Positions 34,174-46,692 of a DNA stretch of 64,000 bases are shown here, one piece after another. Both the position numbers and the translations under genes were made by a program. Source of the stretch: Uranotaenia lowii (Eukaryota > Arthropoda > Insecta > Diptera > Culicidae); assembly GCF_029784155.1 (NCBI RefSeq), contig NC_073692.1, forward strand, positions 18,850,126 to 18,914,125, read 5' to 3'. Positions within the stretch are counted from its first letter, which is position 1; each line of letters opens with the position of its first letter. The notes under the pieces were generated by a model. The model had not been told where the DNA came from. It was given only the letters and a program-made list of their open reading frames with translations, and searched no databases.

Positions 34174-37100
34174 AATTATCATAAAACCGCAAGGAATAGT
34201 CATTTTTACAAAAAAATGTTACATGAATAAAAAGATTATGTTCGAAGATTCTATTATGGAGACAACTGTTTGACATGCACGTGGTATTCGCTATAGCTAA
34301 AAGAAGCTTAAAAACCAATAAAAACGAGAAAATTTTCGAAGTCTCAGAAAACATAGTTTCATATAGATCTTCATTCTGAAAAAAAAATTATTATGGATCC
34401 TTAAATGTAATAAAGAGGCGGAATTGATTTAAAAAAAAAAATTCATGAAAATTGGTTAAAAATGATGAAATAAAAACTTGCCTAAAAATTTTATGTTGGA
34501 TAAACCAATTATTTTCCATCAATATAGTTTTTCGTAGAACAAAAGTTGTTTGTAATCACAAAACATAACTTTTGTGAATTTTTCTGCAAAAAAATATGGG
34601 TTCCAGAGGGTTAAACAAGTATGACAGTCGTCAATATCAACTATTTCCTGTTTTCGATCATTTTTTTTTTTGAAAATTGTCGGATTGAAAATAAGATTTT
34701 CACCTGTGTGTGTAAAAGCATGATTATTTGAAGGAAAAAAATTGTTTTTGTTGCCAATTTTTATAGAAGAGGGTCGTCCATATTAACTTTTCGCACGCAA
34801 ATTCATACACGGTTATAAAGGTGGCAATGGATGTATGGGAAAAAAATTGTTATCGAAAAACTGATCTGCGCGAAATTTCAGCTGAATCGGACATAATTTA
34901 GAGGTGCCTAAAAGCGCTCAAAGCTTCGATTTGTATAACCCTAAAAATTATCAAAAATCGGAAAAATCGAAATTTAAATTTTGATGCCAAATGACTAAAA
35001 GTGCATGAAACGTCGAGATCTGGTGTTATCTAAAAAAACAAATTCCGAAAAAATTCAGTATTCAGATTTCAGGTTCAAAACTCAAAGAATTCAGACTTAG
35101 ATTGAAATCAGAATTCAGAAAGCATTGATTGATATTCAGATTTTCATTGAGTAAAATTAATGCGTTGCCTATGATTAATTTTTTGTTTCACAAAGTCTGA
35201 CAAGCCTATTTTTCAATAAGTTCCCAAATTTAAAATTCACCTCTCAAAAAATGATTGAGACCAGACCCTTTCGGAGCAGGATTAAACTTGTTTCTGGTCG
35301 GATTAGTCTGGTTCCGCTTTGATCATTCGGCAGCTCTGGATGGCGGCGGCAAGTAGCTTCTTCAAAAGCAGAATCACTCTGCAGCCAGTTATCTTTCTCC
35401 TACAATCTCGCACCTATTCGGTTGGTTTTGCTAAAGAGATTTTCATCCCAGATCCTTCACCGATGATCTCATTCAGCTGTGCCGGTGTGCTCCGGTATGC
35501 AAAAAAATCATCCTCAATTTTGCGCTTCAGATCTTTTGTGGCTTTCGGATGCTAAAAAGTTGAAACAATTTGCCCCGGCCACCGATCGATCGATGATGGG
35601 AGATTTAAATTCTAAGGGGCGGGATCATCCGGTAAATGGACCGGATGATGGAAGGATGAGAAGATCAGACTGGGAGGCTTAAGACCTGGAGAGCCTCCCG
35701 GAATCCCGTCTTAAATGAGGTTAATGAAAGGTAATGGAAAAATTGTTTTATTGTAAGAGCACCGCAATTCGTTTGAGTTTGCAAATATTTGCCGGCTTGA
35801 GGTGGTCAATATTTCCCAAATATTTGAGGGACATTTCTCTTTCTATGGAAAGGTTAGATATAGAGCAGAACACTATGAATAAGACATATGTCCCGATTTC
35901 CAAAGAGGGAAAATTCTTGCAGGAGAGCTGACCACATATCAGATTGAAGGAATGTCACATGTCCATTTGCCCTCGCTATTTGTATTCGATGCAGCAGAGC
36001 TTAAATTTGATATTTTAATAACATACCAAGGCAACATCCCAGAAGTTGCCCTAGTCCTTGCTCAGAAAACCAGAACATCGCCTTATCCTTCGATCTGTTG
36101 ACGATCGGGAAAGCTTCTTTAAAATGCAAGAAAACGAGTCCGCGCTTAGCTTCATTGTTGTAAGCTCCTGTTGATGGTGGCACATTTTTCCTCGTCTATT
36201 GTTGTCCCCGACCAGCGTTCTGTTCACCTTTCGTAGATCGTCTCGATGCAGTAAATGCATTCGTCGTCTTCGTCAGAACGGAAGTGCCTGGCACTGGTTT
36301 CCCGCCTCCCGCCTCGATACACTTCCTACGACACATCCATCGCAAGATGTTCCGTTCGATATTCAATGCAGGCTCAACCTTGCCTGCCTGCGTCTAGAAA
36401 ACGAATCAAAGGACGACGCGTGTTTTGATTTCCGGTTAATTATTATTATTTTGAGCAGTTGGCTCGTGCCTCGCTAGCAGCCACACAATGAATGGTTGGC
36501 TGACAAATGAAAAAAAAAAAATCCAGGGAATCTTGAAGGAAAAGGATGATTGCGATATATCACGGTTACCGTCTTGAGTTTTGATTTTGAATTTTCGCTG
36601 GTACAGGGACTGTCACAAGTTTTGATACAAGGTATCGATACTGGAAGATGAAACGTTTCCTAATATTAATATTTGAAGCTTGTTGTCCGAGCAAACGCAG
36701 CACTTACAGATAGGCTATTTTGGGACTTAGTAGACTGTGAGCGAAGAAAGTGGACGAATATTTTTTGCAAGGAAAATTGGCTGCTTTTGTGATATTTCAG
36801 GAATAAATATTTAAAGATGGAAGCTTTTATGGTGATTTAAGTTCGGAAAATTGAACCGGCCGTTTGGTTTTGGTTCTGGAATCATCTGTAAACCCTTTGA
36901 TTTGGTGAGCCCGTACCATATTATTTTTAATCTGTTTTTTTTTTTCTACTTTTCTTCTTTATGACTAAAACCCTACATAATCCTATGAAGCATTTTTCTG
37001 GGAATTCCGCGCATCATTTCTCCCTTGTTCCTTGATCTTTTGCAAAATCAAAGTTCTCATTATAAAATATTCTTAATATTACATTCCACATAAAACTGAA

Positions 37101-37385
37101 AATACATTCTTTAAAAAAAAACTACATAGAGATGAGCCTAAGAAATTATGAAGCGTATCTAGCCCATAAACATGGAGGTAGAAGAATATGTAGGGAAATA
37201 TTTCATTTGCGAATTTAAAAGTACTGTTCGTCCAGAAAAGCAATACACTATACTTTGATCTAACACAGAAGTGAGCTCCCGATTTTTTTTTTCAAAATTT
37301 AGGTTTTGAGATTTGATTGAATTTTAACAGATTTCAACTTTTGACATACCGCCTGCCAACAATCTTTTTTTTTCATCCACATCAA
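34174..37385. other. Intergenic DNA without a recognised gene
   Basis: Short frames such as 35319-35555 and 36199-36477 lack recognisable motifs. Within 36840-36930 a TTTGGTGAGCCCGTACCAT-like segment resembles 19500-19520 of the putative retroelement, so this region may contain a diverged second copy of that family. Confidence 0.4.
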
Positions 37386-37580
37386 TTTATCAAATGCCTC
37401 ATAGAAATAGGAGTTTCCTTAGGAAATGTCTAGGAGCATAAAAGGTTTAGGAAAATCATGATCACATCATTTACCAAAATGGATTCAGATCTCTACCTTT
37501 CACCAACTAACACAACCTTTTTCATGGATACTTGAATATGGGTTCGTAGACGTATAGACGGTTTCCATAGTTGGTGATAC
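37386..37580 (+). repeat. Diverged relative of 20880-21095
   Basis: Shared tracts include AATGTCTAGGAGCATA, then ACCAACTAACACAACC, then ATAGTTGGTGATACT, in the same order and spacing as in 20880-21095. This marks a second, older copy of the non-LTR-like family, interrupted on the right by the foldback composite. Confidence 0.75.
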
Positions 37581-37797
37581 TAACTCTGATTGTAATATTT
37601 TAATGGCATTGCGGCGAGATGAATTCTAAGTAGAAATTTAAGACATTGTGAAATATATAGGTGGATAGATGAATCGAGTGCGCTTCGTAGAAGAAGTGCA
37701 CTGAACCCAAATTCACTCTTAAAATACACATGATTTTTCACTTAAAAACCAGTGATTTTCTTCCATTCAAGTGCGACATATACATTTCACTTGGCAG

Positions 37798-39740
37798 CAG
37801 GGCCGGATTAAGCCATCGGGGGGCCCAGGGCAATTTTTGTCGGGGGGCCCCTATGATTGGATTTTTTTTCAAATGCTATCCCAAAGAATACAAAACATTT
37901 TAAACGTGTTAAAGAACTGGAGATGAGTGCTGTATACTGCCTTCAAATAGCCATGTTGTCTGCGTAGAAAATAGTTTGTGGAATCTTTAAATAAAAAATG
38001 TTAATTGAAAACGCGCAAACATTGCGGAAGAGTTTAGAAATTTCTCAAAAACTAAAACTCTGATTTCAGCTGCAAAATGAAAAATTAAATTCTCACTAAA
38101 ATTCTCTAATTGAAAACATAACCAGATAGACATTTTAAATGACTATCACATCATCATTGATTGTTTGGTTTGTGCTTATTCGAGAAATATTTACCTAGTG
38201 ACAATTAGGAAGTATCTGGAAGATTTGAAACATAGAAACGAAACTAAAAAAAAAATAACAAAATAATTAAATCCACATTCCATAGAGATACAGATATTAA
38301 AAATTAAGAATTCAAAATTTTAATTAAAAAAAATATTGATTAAATTTAAAAAAGAGATACAAAGTTACAATCAGAGCAATAGCAGAAATTGCACCAAATG
38401 TGAATTTCAGTTCTATGTCTTTGAAACACAAAAAAAGTCTTTTCGTGAGATGTTTTTGAATATGATACTCATCAGATAAATTTTTTTTATCAAATTGTTA
38501 TTCAAAATGTGACGAAAGTTTCATTCTATGCCCTCAAAGCCAAAGGGGTATTAGTGCAAAAACGGTCGGTTGAATAAAAAAAAAAAGATTAAATGTTTAA
38601 AACACAGAATCACTTATCATTGAAAAAATCAGATAAGGAATCCAAATGAGTTTAGAACCTAAAAAAAAGATCCTGAATTTTCGAAATTCAGTAAGTTATG
38701 AAACTTCAATAACTGAAGAAACAATACAGGACTTGGAAATCCCAATGAATTTAATCTGAAGGAGATAAGATTAAGATCACAGAAATATTCATATTAAGAA
38801 AATCACTCAATGATACTGGCAACTTAACTATCAGATCGTTTTTATGATAATTTGAGAATGATCATTTAGAAAATGATATGCTGAATTCCGGATATTCACT
38901 TCAGTAGATGATAATTTTTTTTTAAATCGGTTGAAAATGTTCCAAAACAAATTTCAAGTCTAAGACAGAAATTTGGATGGAAATTCAATAAAGAAACCCT
39001 GTACTGTCGCCTGGTCTAATTTAAGCATCTACAGTTTTTTTTTCAATGATTTAACTTTCAAAAATAGGGAGTGAAAAGGGTTTAGAATTTATAAACCAAT
39101 ATTTCAATAATAATGATTGAAAGTTATTATAAAACGAAGATTGAAATGATTGAAAGTTATTATAATACGCGGTATTAACCCGGATACTGCCCGGATAAAA
39201 TTCTGAAATGTTTATCATAAAGCGAAATAAGCTGCCAGTTTAGTGCATAAAACCATAACTTGGAAACTTAACGTATTAACAAACATAATTGTTGTGCAAG
39301 ACGTTTGAATGTAATCAAAATGAGGAGATTCATTATTTTACCGGTTCTGTGCAGAATATCGTAACTGATGTGTTTCGATAAAAAATGAAAATTTGAGCTG
39401 TTTTGCCTCATATTCTTCTTATTTTTTTTTTCGAATTCGGCTTAGTCCAGAAGATTTTGATATTCTCAGCTCACAAAATGTGGGAGAGCTCCTTCACTGC
39501 TATTCTAGGGGGCCCACTTAACTTTTTTTAGACTGAAACTAATCTAGATATTATTTCACGGGGGCCCTTTAGTTTTTATATTTCAAGTTTTCATTCCGAT
39601 TTTCTAGTTTTGATTTCTTTTCATGGATTTGTAGTAGTTTGATTAAAGTAATGTTAAAACTTTTTTTCCCTCGGGGGGCCCCCCTGGGCCGGGGGGCCCG
39701 GGGCAATTGCCCCCTTTGCCCCCCCTTTAATCCGGCCTTG
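37798..39740 (-). mobile_element. Non-autonomous hAT-type element, copy 2, inverted
   Basis: An 8-bp duplication, CTTGGCAG at 37790-37797 and 39741-39748, brackets the element. Ends are CAGGGCCGGATTAAG and CAAGGCCGGATTAAAG-like, and the AT-rich interior matches 16422-18248 in reverse orientation. It is inserted in the left arm of the foldback composite. Confidence 0.93.
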
Positions 39741-39748
39741 CTTGGCAG

Positions 39749-40430
39749 TCACTTAAATTTCAAGTGAATTCATCCACGTTCACTTCAGTCGTCACTTGAA
39801 TTTGAAGTGAGAAAAAATATTCATTTCCCCATCACTTGAATTTCAAGTGAATGTCGGGTTGTAATTGTGTTTATTTTCAGAGTTCAAAATGGCAAATTCT
39901 AAAGAGCAGCGTTTAAAGCTTATTCTGGATTTGGATTTTCCCGATTCTTTACTAGGCGATTTTGGCGGTAGTTTGTGTTAAACGTGATGTAAGAAAAAGT
40001 TATTTAAAGGTGTTATCATGTTTCAGCTTGTGGATTGAACTGGACAGATTTTTCTGGTTTGCAGCAGGGAAGATTTAGAAGTCGCACTATCCGCAGTAAC
40101 CGATCTGCCTTGGGATTACGATGGAAATTTCCAATCAATAAATTTATGGCGAAAGCGTAATGTAAGTATTTGAAATCAAAGTGGTGTTCTATAAATGTTC
40201 TTTTATTTAAAAACGCGAGAGATAATTAACTAGAAACTTTGTAACCATTCATTTAATGGTTACAATAAAAATTGTGATTTTGGGCCAGTTTGGACCAAAA
40301 CTTTGTAAATATTGTAAATAAAAATTATTGTTCGTAAATGTCTTAAATTAGGATAAGATATCTACATGTTTGTGTGGTGTCTTGTCCTAATTTTAATAGC
40401 AATCGGCTGGTGTCACTTAGGGATTTAGTT
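39749..40430 (+). other. Foldback interior with a short coding-like relic
   Basis: An ATG at 39889 opens 30 or so codons (M-A-N-S-K-E-Q-R-L-K) before a stop. A separate segment at about 40077-40160 reads E-D-L-E-V-A-L-S-A-V-T-D-L-P-W-D-Y and runs into GTAAGT at 40161-40166. The two may be exons of a decayed element-encoded gene, but I could not find a donor/acceptor pair that joins them in frame. Product unknown. Confidence 0.3.
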
Positions 40431-40462
40431 TTTGTTTATTTATTTATTTGTTAAAATTTTTG

Positions 40463-40638
<176 letters not shown>

Positions 40639-40673
40639 GCCGTAATCATTCATTATTTATTTAGTTAGTTATT

Positions 40674-41923
40674 TGTTAGGAATTAGTTTTGTTAGTCTAG
40701 TATAATTTGTTCTGGAATGCACGCTATAAAAAGAGATGTTAGAAAATAAGACACCAGCCCTCTACATGTCAAGTTCCTGTTTCGTTCCTGTCATGTTGCT
40801 GTCATCGGAGGGGACGAGAACATCACAGACGGGAAATGGGAACAGGGCTAAAATGAGAGGCAGAAAAGGTATAAATAGGAGGAGCTCGCAAAACGCGAGG
40901 CTTTTTGATGAAGTTCCGGTCCAGGATTGAGCAGCAACTGCGCGGTCACACACCGAAAGTGACATTCGTTCAAATCCGTAATTGGGTGGCCCTGACCCCC
41001 TCTCTCTCGTTATTAAAGATCCGGTAGTGATCTCTGGACAATTCCAACGGCCAGTTGGAAGTCTTCACGCCGTTTTTCCCCAGCTGGTCGGTCGAGGTGG
41101 TTTAGTGAAGGGAACCCCAGGACAATAGTTTTTCCCCAGTGTCGCTAATCACCATCAGCCTTTTAGAAAGAACACCGGTGACCCGTGAGTGCATCAGGTC
41201 GTGCTATTGTCAGTGCCCCGACTACGTTACAACCCCCAAGGGGCACTTTGTGCTGTGGTGAGACCGGGTGGGAATTCCCCCTGGGAGTTCAAGTGCCGAC
41301 CGAACAGTTACAAGCCCCTCAATAGCCGTTAGACACTCGCGTGGTTTCTTAGTGCACGAACTATCTAGCTCCCCGGACCGTGTAGTGAACGACAGGCCTA
41401 CGCCCAACAGGCCGAGTAGTTGCTCGGATTGCCCGAAGTGCAATCCGACCTGTTCCTGAAACTGCCCTGTTCCTGTTTTCATCCGGATCCCGTTACGTCG
41501 TTCCTGCATTAGTCCCCCAACGAGTCGACCACCGAGAAACGGCCGCAACGAGTTCGTCGAGTTTGAAAAAAATAAATGCGCAAGTACAAAATTAAACCCC
41601 AAAATCTTACCACATTTTCTCTTGGTTCATTAACCCCTAAAATTGAAGAATACTCACAAAGAAAAGTAAATTGAAAAGTTTTCTTAATAAAAATTATGTT
41701 TGGTCTTCCTTCATCCAAATTGTAGCGTCTTAATTTAAAGTGCATTCCCTATAATTCAAAATTATTCTTTCTTGTTGTTTGTTTCTGTAAAGTTCAAATA
41801 GGTTTTAAAAGTCCGCCCAAGAATCATAGTTTTAGTTGTTATTAGTGTCCAATTTCTCCGGTGATCATCCAAAGTTCCCCTGTTGAGCTAGCGCAGGGAA
41901 GTAGGGTCAAAACGACTCTAACA
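40674..41923 (+). mobile_element. Possible solo LTR
   Basis: The segment starts TGTTAG and ends CTAACA, a perfect inverted terminus of the TG...CA kind. It contains a TATA-like GTATAAATAGG at about 40870 and an AATAAA at about 41570, a promoter-then-polyadenylation order expected in an LTR. Base composition is more balanced than in the flanks. I found no matching 4-6 bp target duplication, so the borders are tentative. It lies inside the foldback composite. Confidence 0.35.
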
Positions 41924-42147
41924 ACTTACTTAGAAATTCAGATAAATTTCACTCGAACGTCATAGTGTAATTCACTTGACCGGTCACTTAAGTGAATTCA
42001 CTTGACCCATCACTTAAAATTCAAATGAAATTACGTATGGCGAGAATTTACTACAGATGTCACTTATTTTTTAGGGGAAAATTATTTTGGGTGTGAGTAG
42101 GCGGTGAAGATGTAAGCGAAGGGCAAATTTTTGAAGAAAGCTCAAAG

Positions 42148-42281
42148 CTGTTGGTTATTCCTTTGCTGCGCACCGACTGACTATGGAGAGGGGGCCAAGC
42201 AATCGCAGCACCCCTCTACAGTCAGCCCAGAGTGGCTTAGGTGTGTATACACACCTAAGCGAGCAAAAGAATAACCAACAG
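42148..42281. mobile_element. Small foldback MITE
   Basis: CTGTTGGTTATTCCTTTGCT on the left pairs with AGCAAAAGAATAACCAACAG on the right (one base unpaired). Inside, 42235-42260 is a perfect palindrome (GCTTAGGTGTGT paired with ACACACCTAAGC). It lies in the right arm of the foldback composite; no target duplication was found. Confidence 0.6.
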
Positions 42282-42469
42282 CCGCGTACAAGAGCCATTT
42301 GAAATGCGTGCATGATCTAGCGATGTGTGATTTTTCGAGCTCTCGCTTAGGTAGCTGCTACTTTTGTTTCGCATTGAATCTACCTAGCGTGCCTTACTTT
42401 CGTAAAGTGTCGCAAGACATTTTTTAAGTAACCCCATTTACCCCCCCCCCCTTTTTTTGCCAATGAAAT

Positions 42470-42697
42470 CTTTGTTTCAGATTTTTATCGCCGTTATAAT
42501 TGTTGAGCTTTCTTCAAAAATTTGCCCTTCGCTTACATCTTCACCGCCTACTCACTTCTTCTACGAAGCGCACTCGCTTCATCTATCCACCTATAAATTT
42601 CACAATGTCATAAATTTCTACTTAGAATTCATCTCGCCGCAATGCCATTAAAATATTATAATCAACAATTATAACGGCGATAAAAATCTGAAACAAA
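42470..42697. repeat. Inverted repeat at the right end of the foldback composite
   Basis: TTTGTTTCAGATTTTTATCG and the bases following it (42473-42507) recur inverted at 42662-42697. Separately, the 52-bp block at 42093-42145 recurs inverted at 42501-42552. The right arm is thus itself rearranged, with nested hairpins absent from the left arm. Confidence 0.8.
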
Positions 42698-42938
42698 CGA
42701 TACTAACTTTACGAAGAGATCAATCACCGTAGTTTAAATATGTTTGTCAGTGTCACTTTAATTTATCGGCCTTATCGGTGAAAAGTGATGTCCGTTTTAG
42801 TAGTCAAACAAGCTAAGCTTATCGGTGAAAAGTGATGTCCTTTTTAGTAGGGACATCTAAAGATTATGGAATTTTATAGATGGATAGAAGGTTTGATAGA
42901 ATGAAAGATGGTGAAAATGAGCGGGTAGAATTTATTTA

Positions 42939-44733
42939 CAGTACCGTTCATAATTGTATAGAAATTGGAAGCACGCGCACTACCACTTCGACTTTGAGCT
43001 TCCATAACTTTTTACTCTGATGATATTTTTTGATCAAATTTTTTGCGTTAGATAGATCAACTGTCACACTATTATACCACCAATTTTGAGCTTTCTGGAG
43101 TTTGTGTGGCCTGAGATACAGTAATTCTACGAAAATAGGGCTTTTTGGACTTTTCTCATTTAAACTGCAATATCTCTGAAACAACGCTACATTTTTTATT
43201 GAAATTTTGCAGAGTGATTGTTGAAACATAAAGCTAGCATGTCTGAAGTTTTCGTAAAGTTCTATCGATGAGATCAAAAGTTACGCGAGGTGCAATATTT
43301 CAGGCATGAACCTAGAAATGCGATTTCTACAGAACTTTGGACGATTCATGAGAACAATATCGTTTCCATCAAACAATCAGACAAAAAGTGTCTGACAAAA
43401 GCAATGAAGAAAAGAAAAAATGGAATAAATGATCCATTTGTGTTTTGAAATCAGAATCTCACGATATTGTTTAGATTTTTTGGTTGAAATAGATTTACTG
43501 GTTGTTAAACAGAGAATATGATTTTCCTATGGAAACATTCGTCCAAAATTCTATAGAAATCACATTTCTAGGTTCATGCCTGAAATATTGCACCTCGCGT
43601 AACTTTTGATCTCATCGGTAGAACTTTTCGAAAACTTCAGACATGCTAGCTTTATGTTTCAACAATCACTCTGCAATAAAAAATGTAGCGTAGTTTCTGA
43701 GATATTGCAGTTTTAATTAGAAAAGTCCAAAAAGTCCGAATTTCGTAGAATTACTGTATCTCAGGCCACACAAAACCCAGAAAGCTCAAATTTTGTGATA
43801 TAATAGGGTGATAGTTGATCTTTATTATTTATTTACATAGTATTCCGTCTTACGACATAACTTGACGAACATAATTCCTAAAATTCACTCGGTCCATGGC
43901 AACCGTTCTCCAATTTCTCGGGCACCCCAAGTTCGCCAGATCACGCTCCACTTGGTCTAACCACCTCGCTCGTTGCGCCCCTGCTCGTCTTGTTCCTACC
44001 GGATTCGTGGCGAACACCTGTTTTGCAGGACAGTCATCCGGCATTCTCGCAACATGTCCCGCCCAGCGTATCCGGCCAGCCTTCACCACCTTCTGGATAC
44101 TGGGTTCGCTGTAGAGTCGCGCGAGCTCGTGGTTCATCCTTCGCCTCCACATTCCGTTCTCCTGTACGCCGCCAAAGATGGTTCTTAACACTCGTCGCTC
44201 GAATACTCCGAGTGTACGCAGGTCCTCCTCGAGCAATATCCATGTCTCGTGCCCGTAGAGAACAACCGGTCTAATAAGCGTCGTATACAGGTTACACTTC
44301 GTGCGAGGGCTAAGTCTTCTCGACCGCAGTTGCTTGTGGAGTCCATAGTAGGCACGACTTCCGCTGATAATTCGCCTCCGGATTTCACGGCTGGTGTCAT
44401 TGTCTGCGGTCACCAGTGAGCCGAGTTAGACAAAGTCTTCGACTATCTCCAGCTCGTCGCCGTCGATCGTGACTTTGTTACTACTGGACAAGCGGGTTCG
44501 GTCGGTCTCGGATCCGCAGGCCAGCATGTACTTCGTCTTGGACGTATTAATCATCAACCCAATCCTTCCTGCTTCGCGTTTCAGTTTGCGGTAGATAGTT
44601 GATAGTTGATAGTTGATCTATCTAACGCAAAAAATTGATCAAAAAATATCATTAGAGTAAACAGTTATGGAAGTTCAAAGTCGAAGTGATAGTGCGCGTG
44701 CTTCCAATTCCTATACAATTATGAACGGTACTG
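42939..44733. mobile_element. Long-TIR element with TA duplication, split by a LINE
   Basis: Inverted arms start CAGTACCGTTCATAATTGTA and are flanked by TA on both sides (42937-42938 and 44734-44735). The arms extend ~370 bp (42939-43315 against 43520-43812 plus 44600-44733). TA duplication points to Tc1/mariner mobilisation. The right arm is interrupted at about 43813-44600 by a minus-strand LINE. No transposase is present. Confidence 0.85.
43813..44600 (-). pseudogene. LINE ORF2 C-terminal fragment, 5'-truncated
   Basis: The minus strand encodes the end of a LINE reverse transcriptase. A 187-codon frame (43850-44413) includes L-Y-G-H-E-T-W, F-E-R-R-V-L-R-T-I-F-G-G, R-I-R-W-A-G-H-V-A-R-M and R-A-R-W-L-D-Q-V. 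Upstream sequence in the same frame (N-T-S-K-T-K-Y-M-L, then D-G-D-E-L-E-I-V-E-D-F) is separated by an in-frame TAA. Insertion duplicated a ~10-bp GATAGTTGAT site. The 3' tail is AT-rich near 43813. It is a dead, 5'-truncated copy, possibly RTE-like. Confidence 0.82.
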
Positions 44734-44735
44734 TA

Positions 44736-45419
44736 GAAGCATTCCCAATAAACATTTTGCCTGCTTAAGAACGACAATTTGCTGAACAAAAGCTGAGCTA
44801 AAGCGTAATTGCTGCTTCAACTTACTGGTTGAATAATGACAAACTGTGTAACCATATTTCAGCGTTTAAAGAAGTCTCAGTGCAGCCAATAATGGGAGGA
44901 GTTGAAGAGTTGCTTCTATAACACTTTTTCAGCCTTTGTTCAACTATTCGCTACCATTGGAATTTGACAGACTGTGAACTGTGGTAGAACTGCTCTGCAT
45001 GATGGCGGCTTAGTTGGAATGAGAGGGGAATTTTTGTTTTCCTTATTCAATGACATTTTTTTATGATCTCCTATTTAGCTTGATATTGAAAAGAAGAGTA
45101 GATTTTCTCAAAAATTTGATTTTTGGTGACCAAAATAAAAAAAGGTAATCTGTCTCACACTTATTTAAAAAAAATCTTTGGTTGAAATGCATTTGGTCGC
45201 TTGAGATAAAAAAAATTATCCTCCCGCCGCAGACTTCATGATTGGTTTTGCGTACTGTGGCATGCGACCAACAAGCTGGAGAATTAAAGTTCGGGGTAGT
45301 TGACACGGAAAAAAACAACACAGAGGGGAAAAAGTGGGTGCCAAACATCGGACAGACATTGATCATTTTTTTTTTGTTTGATCCGTCAATTGACGTTTAA
45401 TGACGTTTGCTAAATAACT
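44736..45419. other. Unassigned intergenic DNA
   Basis: A 101-codon minus-strand frame at 45061-45366 has no recognised motif. No element boundary was found. Confidence 0.4.
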
Positions 45420-45427
45420 TATCCAGA

Positions 45428-46684
45428 CTGGGTTGCCAGGTGCCCAGATTTGTCTGTAAAACCAAGACTTTTGACCCTTTGTCCAGATATTGATCAGACA
45501 CAGATTTTGCCCAGATTTTTGCTGAGAGTGCCCAGATTTTACAGACTTTCAAAATTGACAGATAAAATCAATATTAATGTATCAGATTTGATATGTAAGT
45601 GGCAGACTTGACTAAAATCTGACTTGTATTCTTTGATATGACCAATCAATCGTTTTTTAAATAAGATCGGCATGGTACGTGGTAGGAAAAAGTGTTTGTT
45701 ATGTAGTTATCAACACGAAAATAACCCGTACACTAGAGTGCCCCAAATGACCCGACTTTTGAAAAAGTTATACGCTGCAGGCTAAAATTGATCCTTGGAC
45801 TAGTACAAGATCTCATGCCAAATTTGGGCCAGATCGGATCACGTTTAGGGGTCGCTCAACGAGCCTGAAGTTTATATGGGATTTTGAGACATTTTGTTCG
45901 GGAGAAACATGAAAAACTGGTTTTTCATCAATAACTTTGGTTCCCGTCGGCCGATTTCTTTCAAAAACGGGTTTTCCTAAAGCCTAAACTATGACAAGTA
46001 TTTCATGCGAAGACTGCATTTCGATAAAAGTTAAGATAAAAAAGTTATAAGGCTTCAAAAATGGGCAAACTTTTTTAATGGTGGTATTCAGCACTGTTAA
46101 TGAGGCGTCAATATGTTCGACCGCCTCGACTTATTAACAGTGATGAATACCATCCTGAAAAAAGTTAACCCATTTTTGAAGCCTTATAACTTTCTTATCT
46201 TAACTCTAATTGAAATGTAATCTTCGGATGAAATATTTTTCATAATTTAGGCTTTAGGAAAACCCGTTTTTGAAAGAAATCGGCCGACGAGAATCAAAGT
46301 TATTGATGAAAAACTGGTTTTTCATGTTTCTCCCGAACAAAATGTCTCAAAATCCCATACAAACTTTAGGCTCGTTGAGCGACCCCTAAACGTGATCCGA
46401 TCTGGCCCAAATTTGGTATGAGATCTTGTAATAGGCCTAGGATCAATTTTAACCTGCAGCGCATAACATTTCACAGGTTTTGAATTTCCCATACAAATTT
46501 GGGGCAGTCTACCGTACACCATAGCACAAACACACCTCAAACCCCCCCCCCCCCGCTCACACACGATTCACCAAATTTAATTTCTTGTTTAGTACCAAAT
46601 TTGTGATTTTCCTTATGCACAGACACACACAGACTTTTTTTCAAAATTGCCCAGATTTTTCATCCTCAACACCTGGCATCCCTG
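45428..46684. mobile_element. hAT-type element carrying a nested palindrome
   Basis: An 8-bp duplication, TATCCAGA at 45420-45427 and 46685-46692, brackets ends CTGGGTTGCCAGGTG on the left and CAGGGATGCCAGGTG on the right (reverse-complemented). Repeated CCCAGATTT and CAGACTT motifs lie just inside both ends. There is no transposase frame. About 780 bp of its length is a second element at 45734-46511. Confidence 0.88.
45734..46511. mobile_element. Palindromic element nested in the hAT-type element
   Basis: The sequence folds on itself along ~385-bp arms around a centre near 46115. Ends TAGAGTGCCCCAAAT and, reverse-complemented from the right, TAGACTGCCCCAAAT differ by one base. An 8-bp duplication, CCGTACAC at 45726-45733 and 46512-46519, flanks it. 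The 8-bp size suggests hAT or P-type mobilisation. It has no coding content. Confidence 0.88.
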
Positions 46685-46692
46685 TATCCAGA

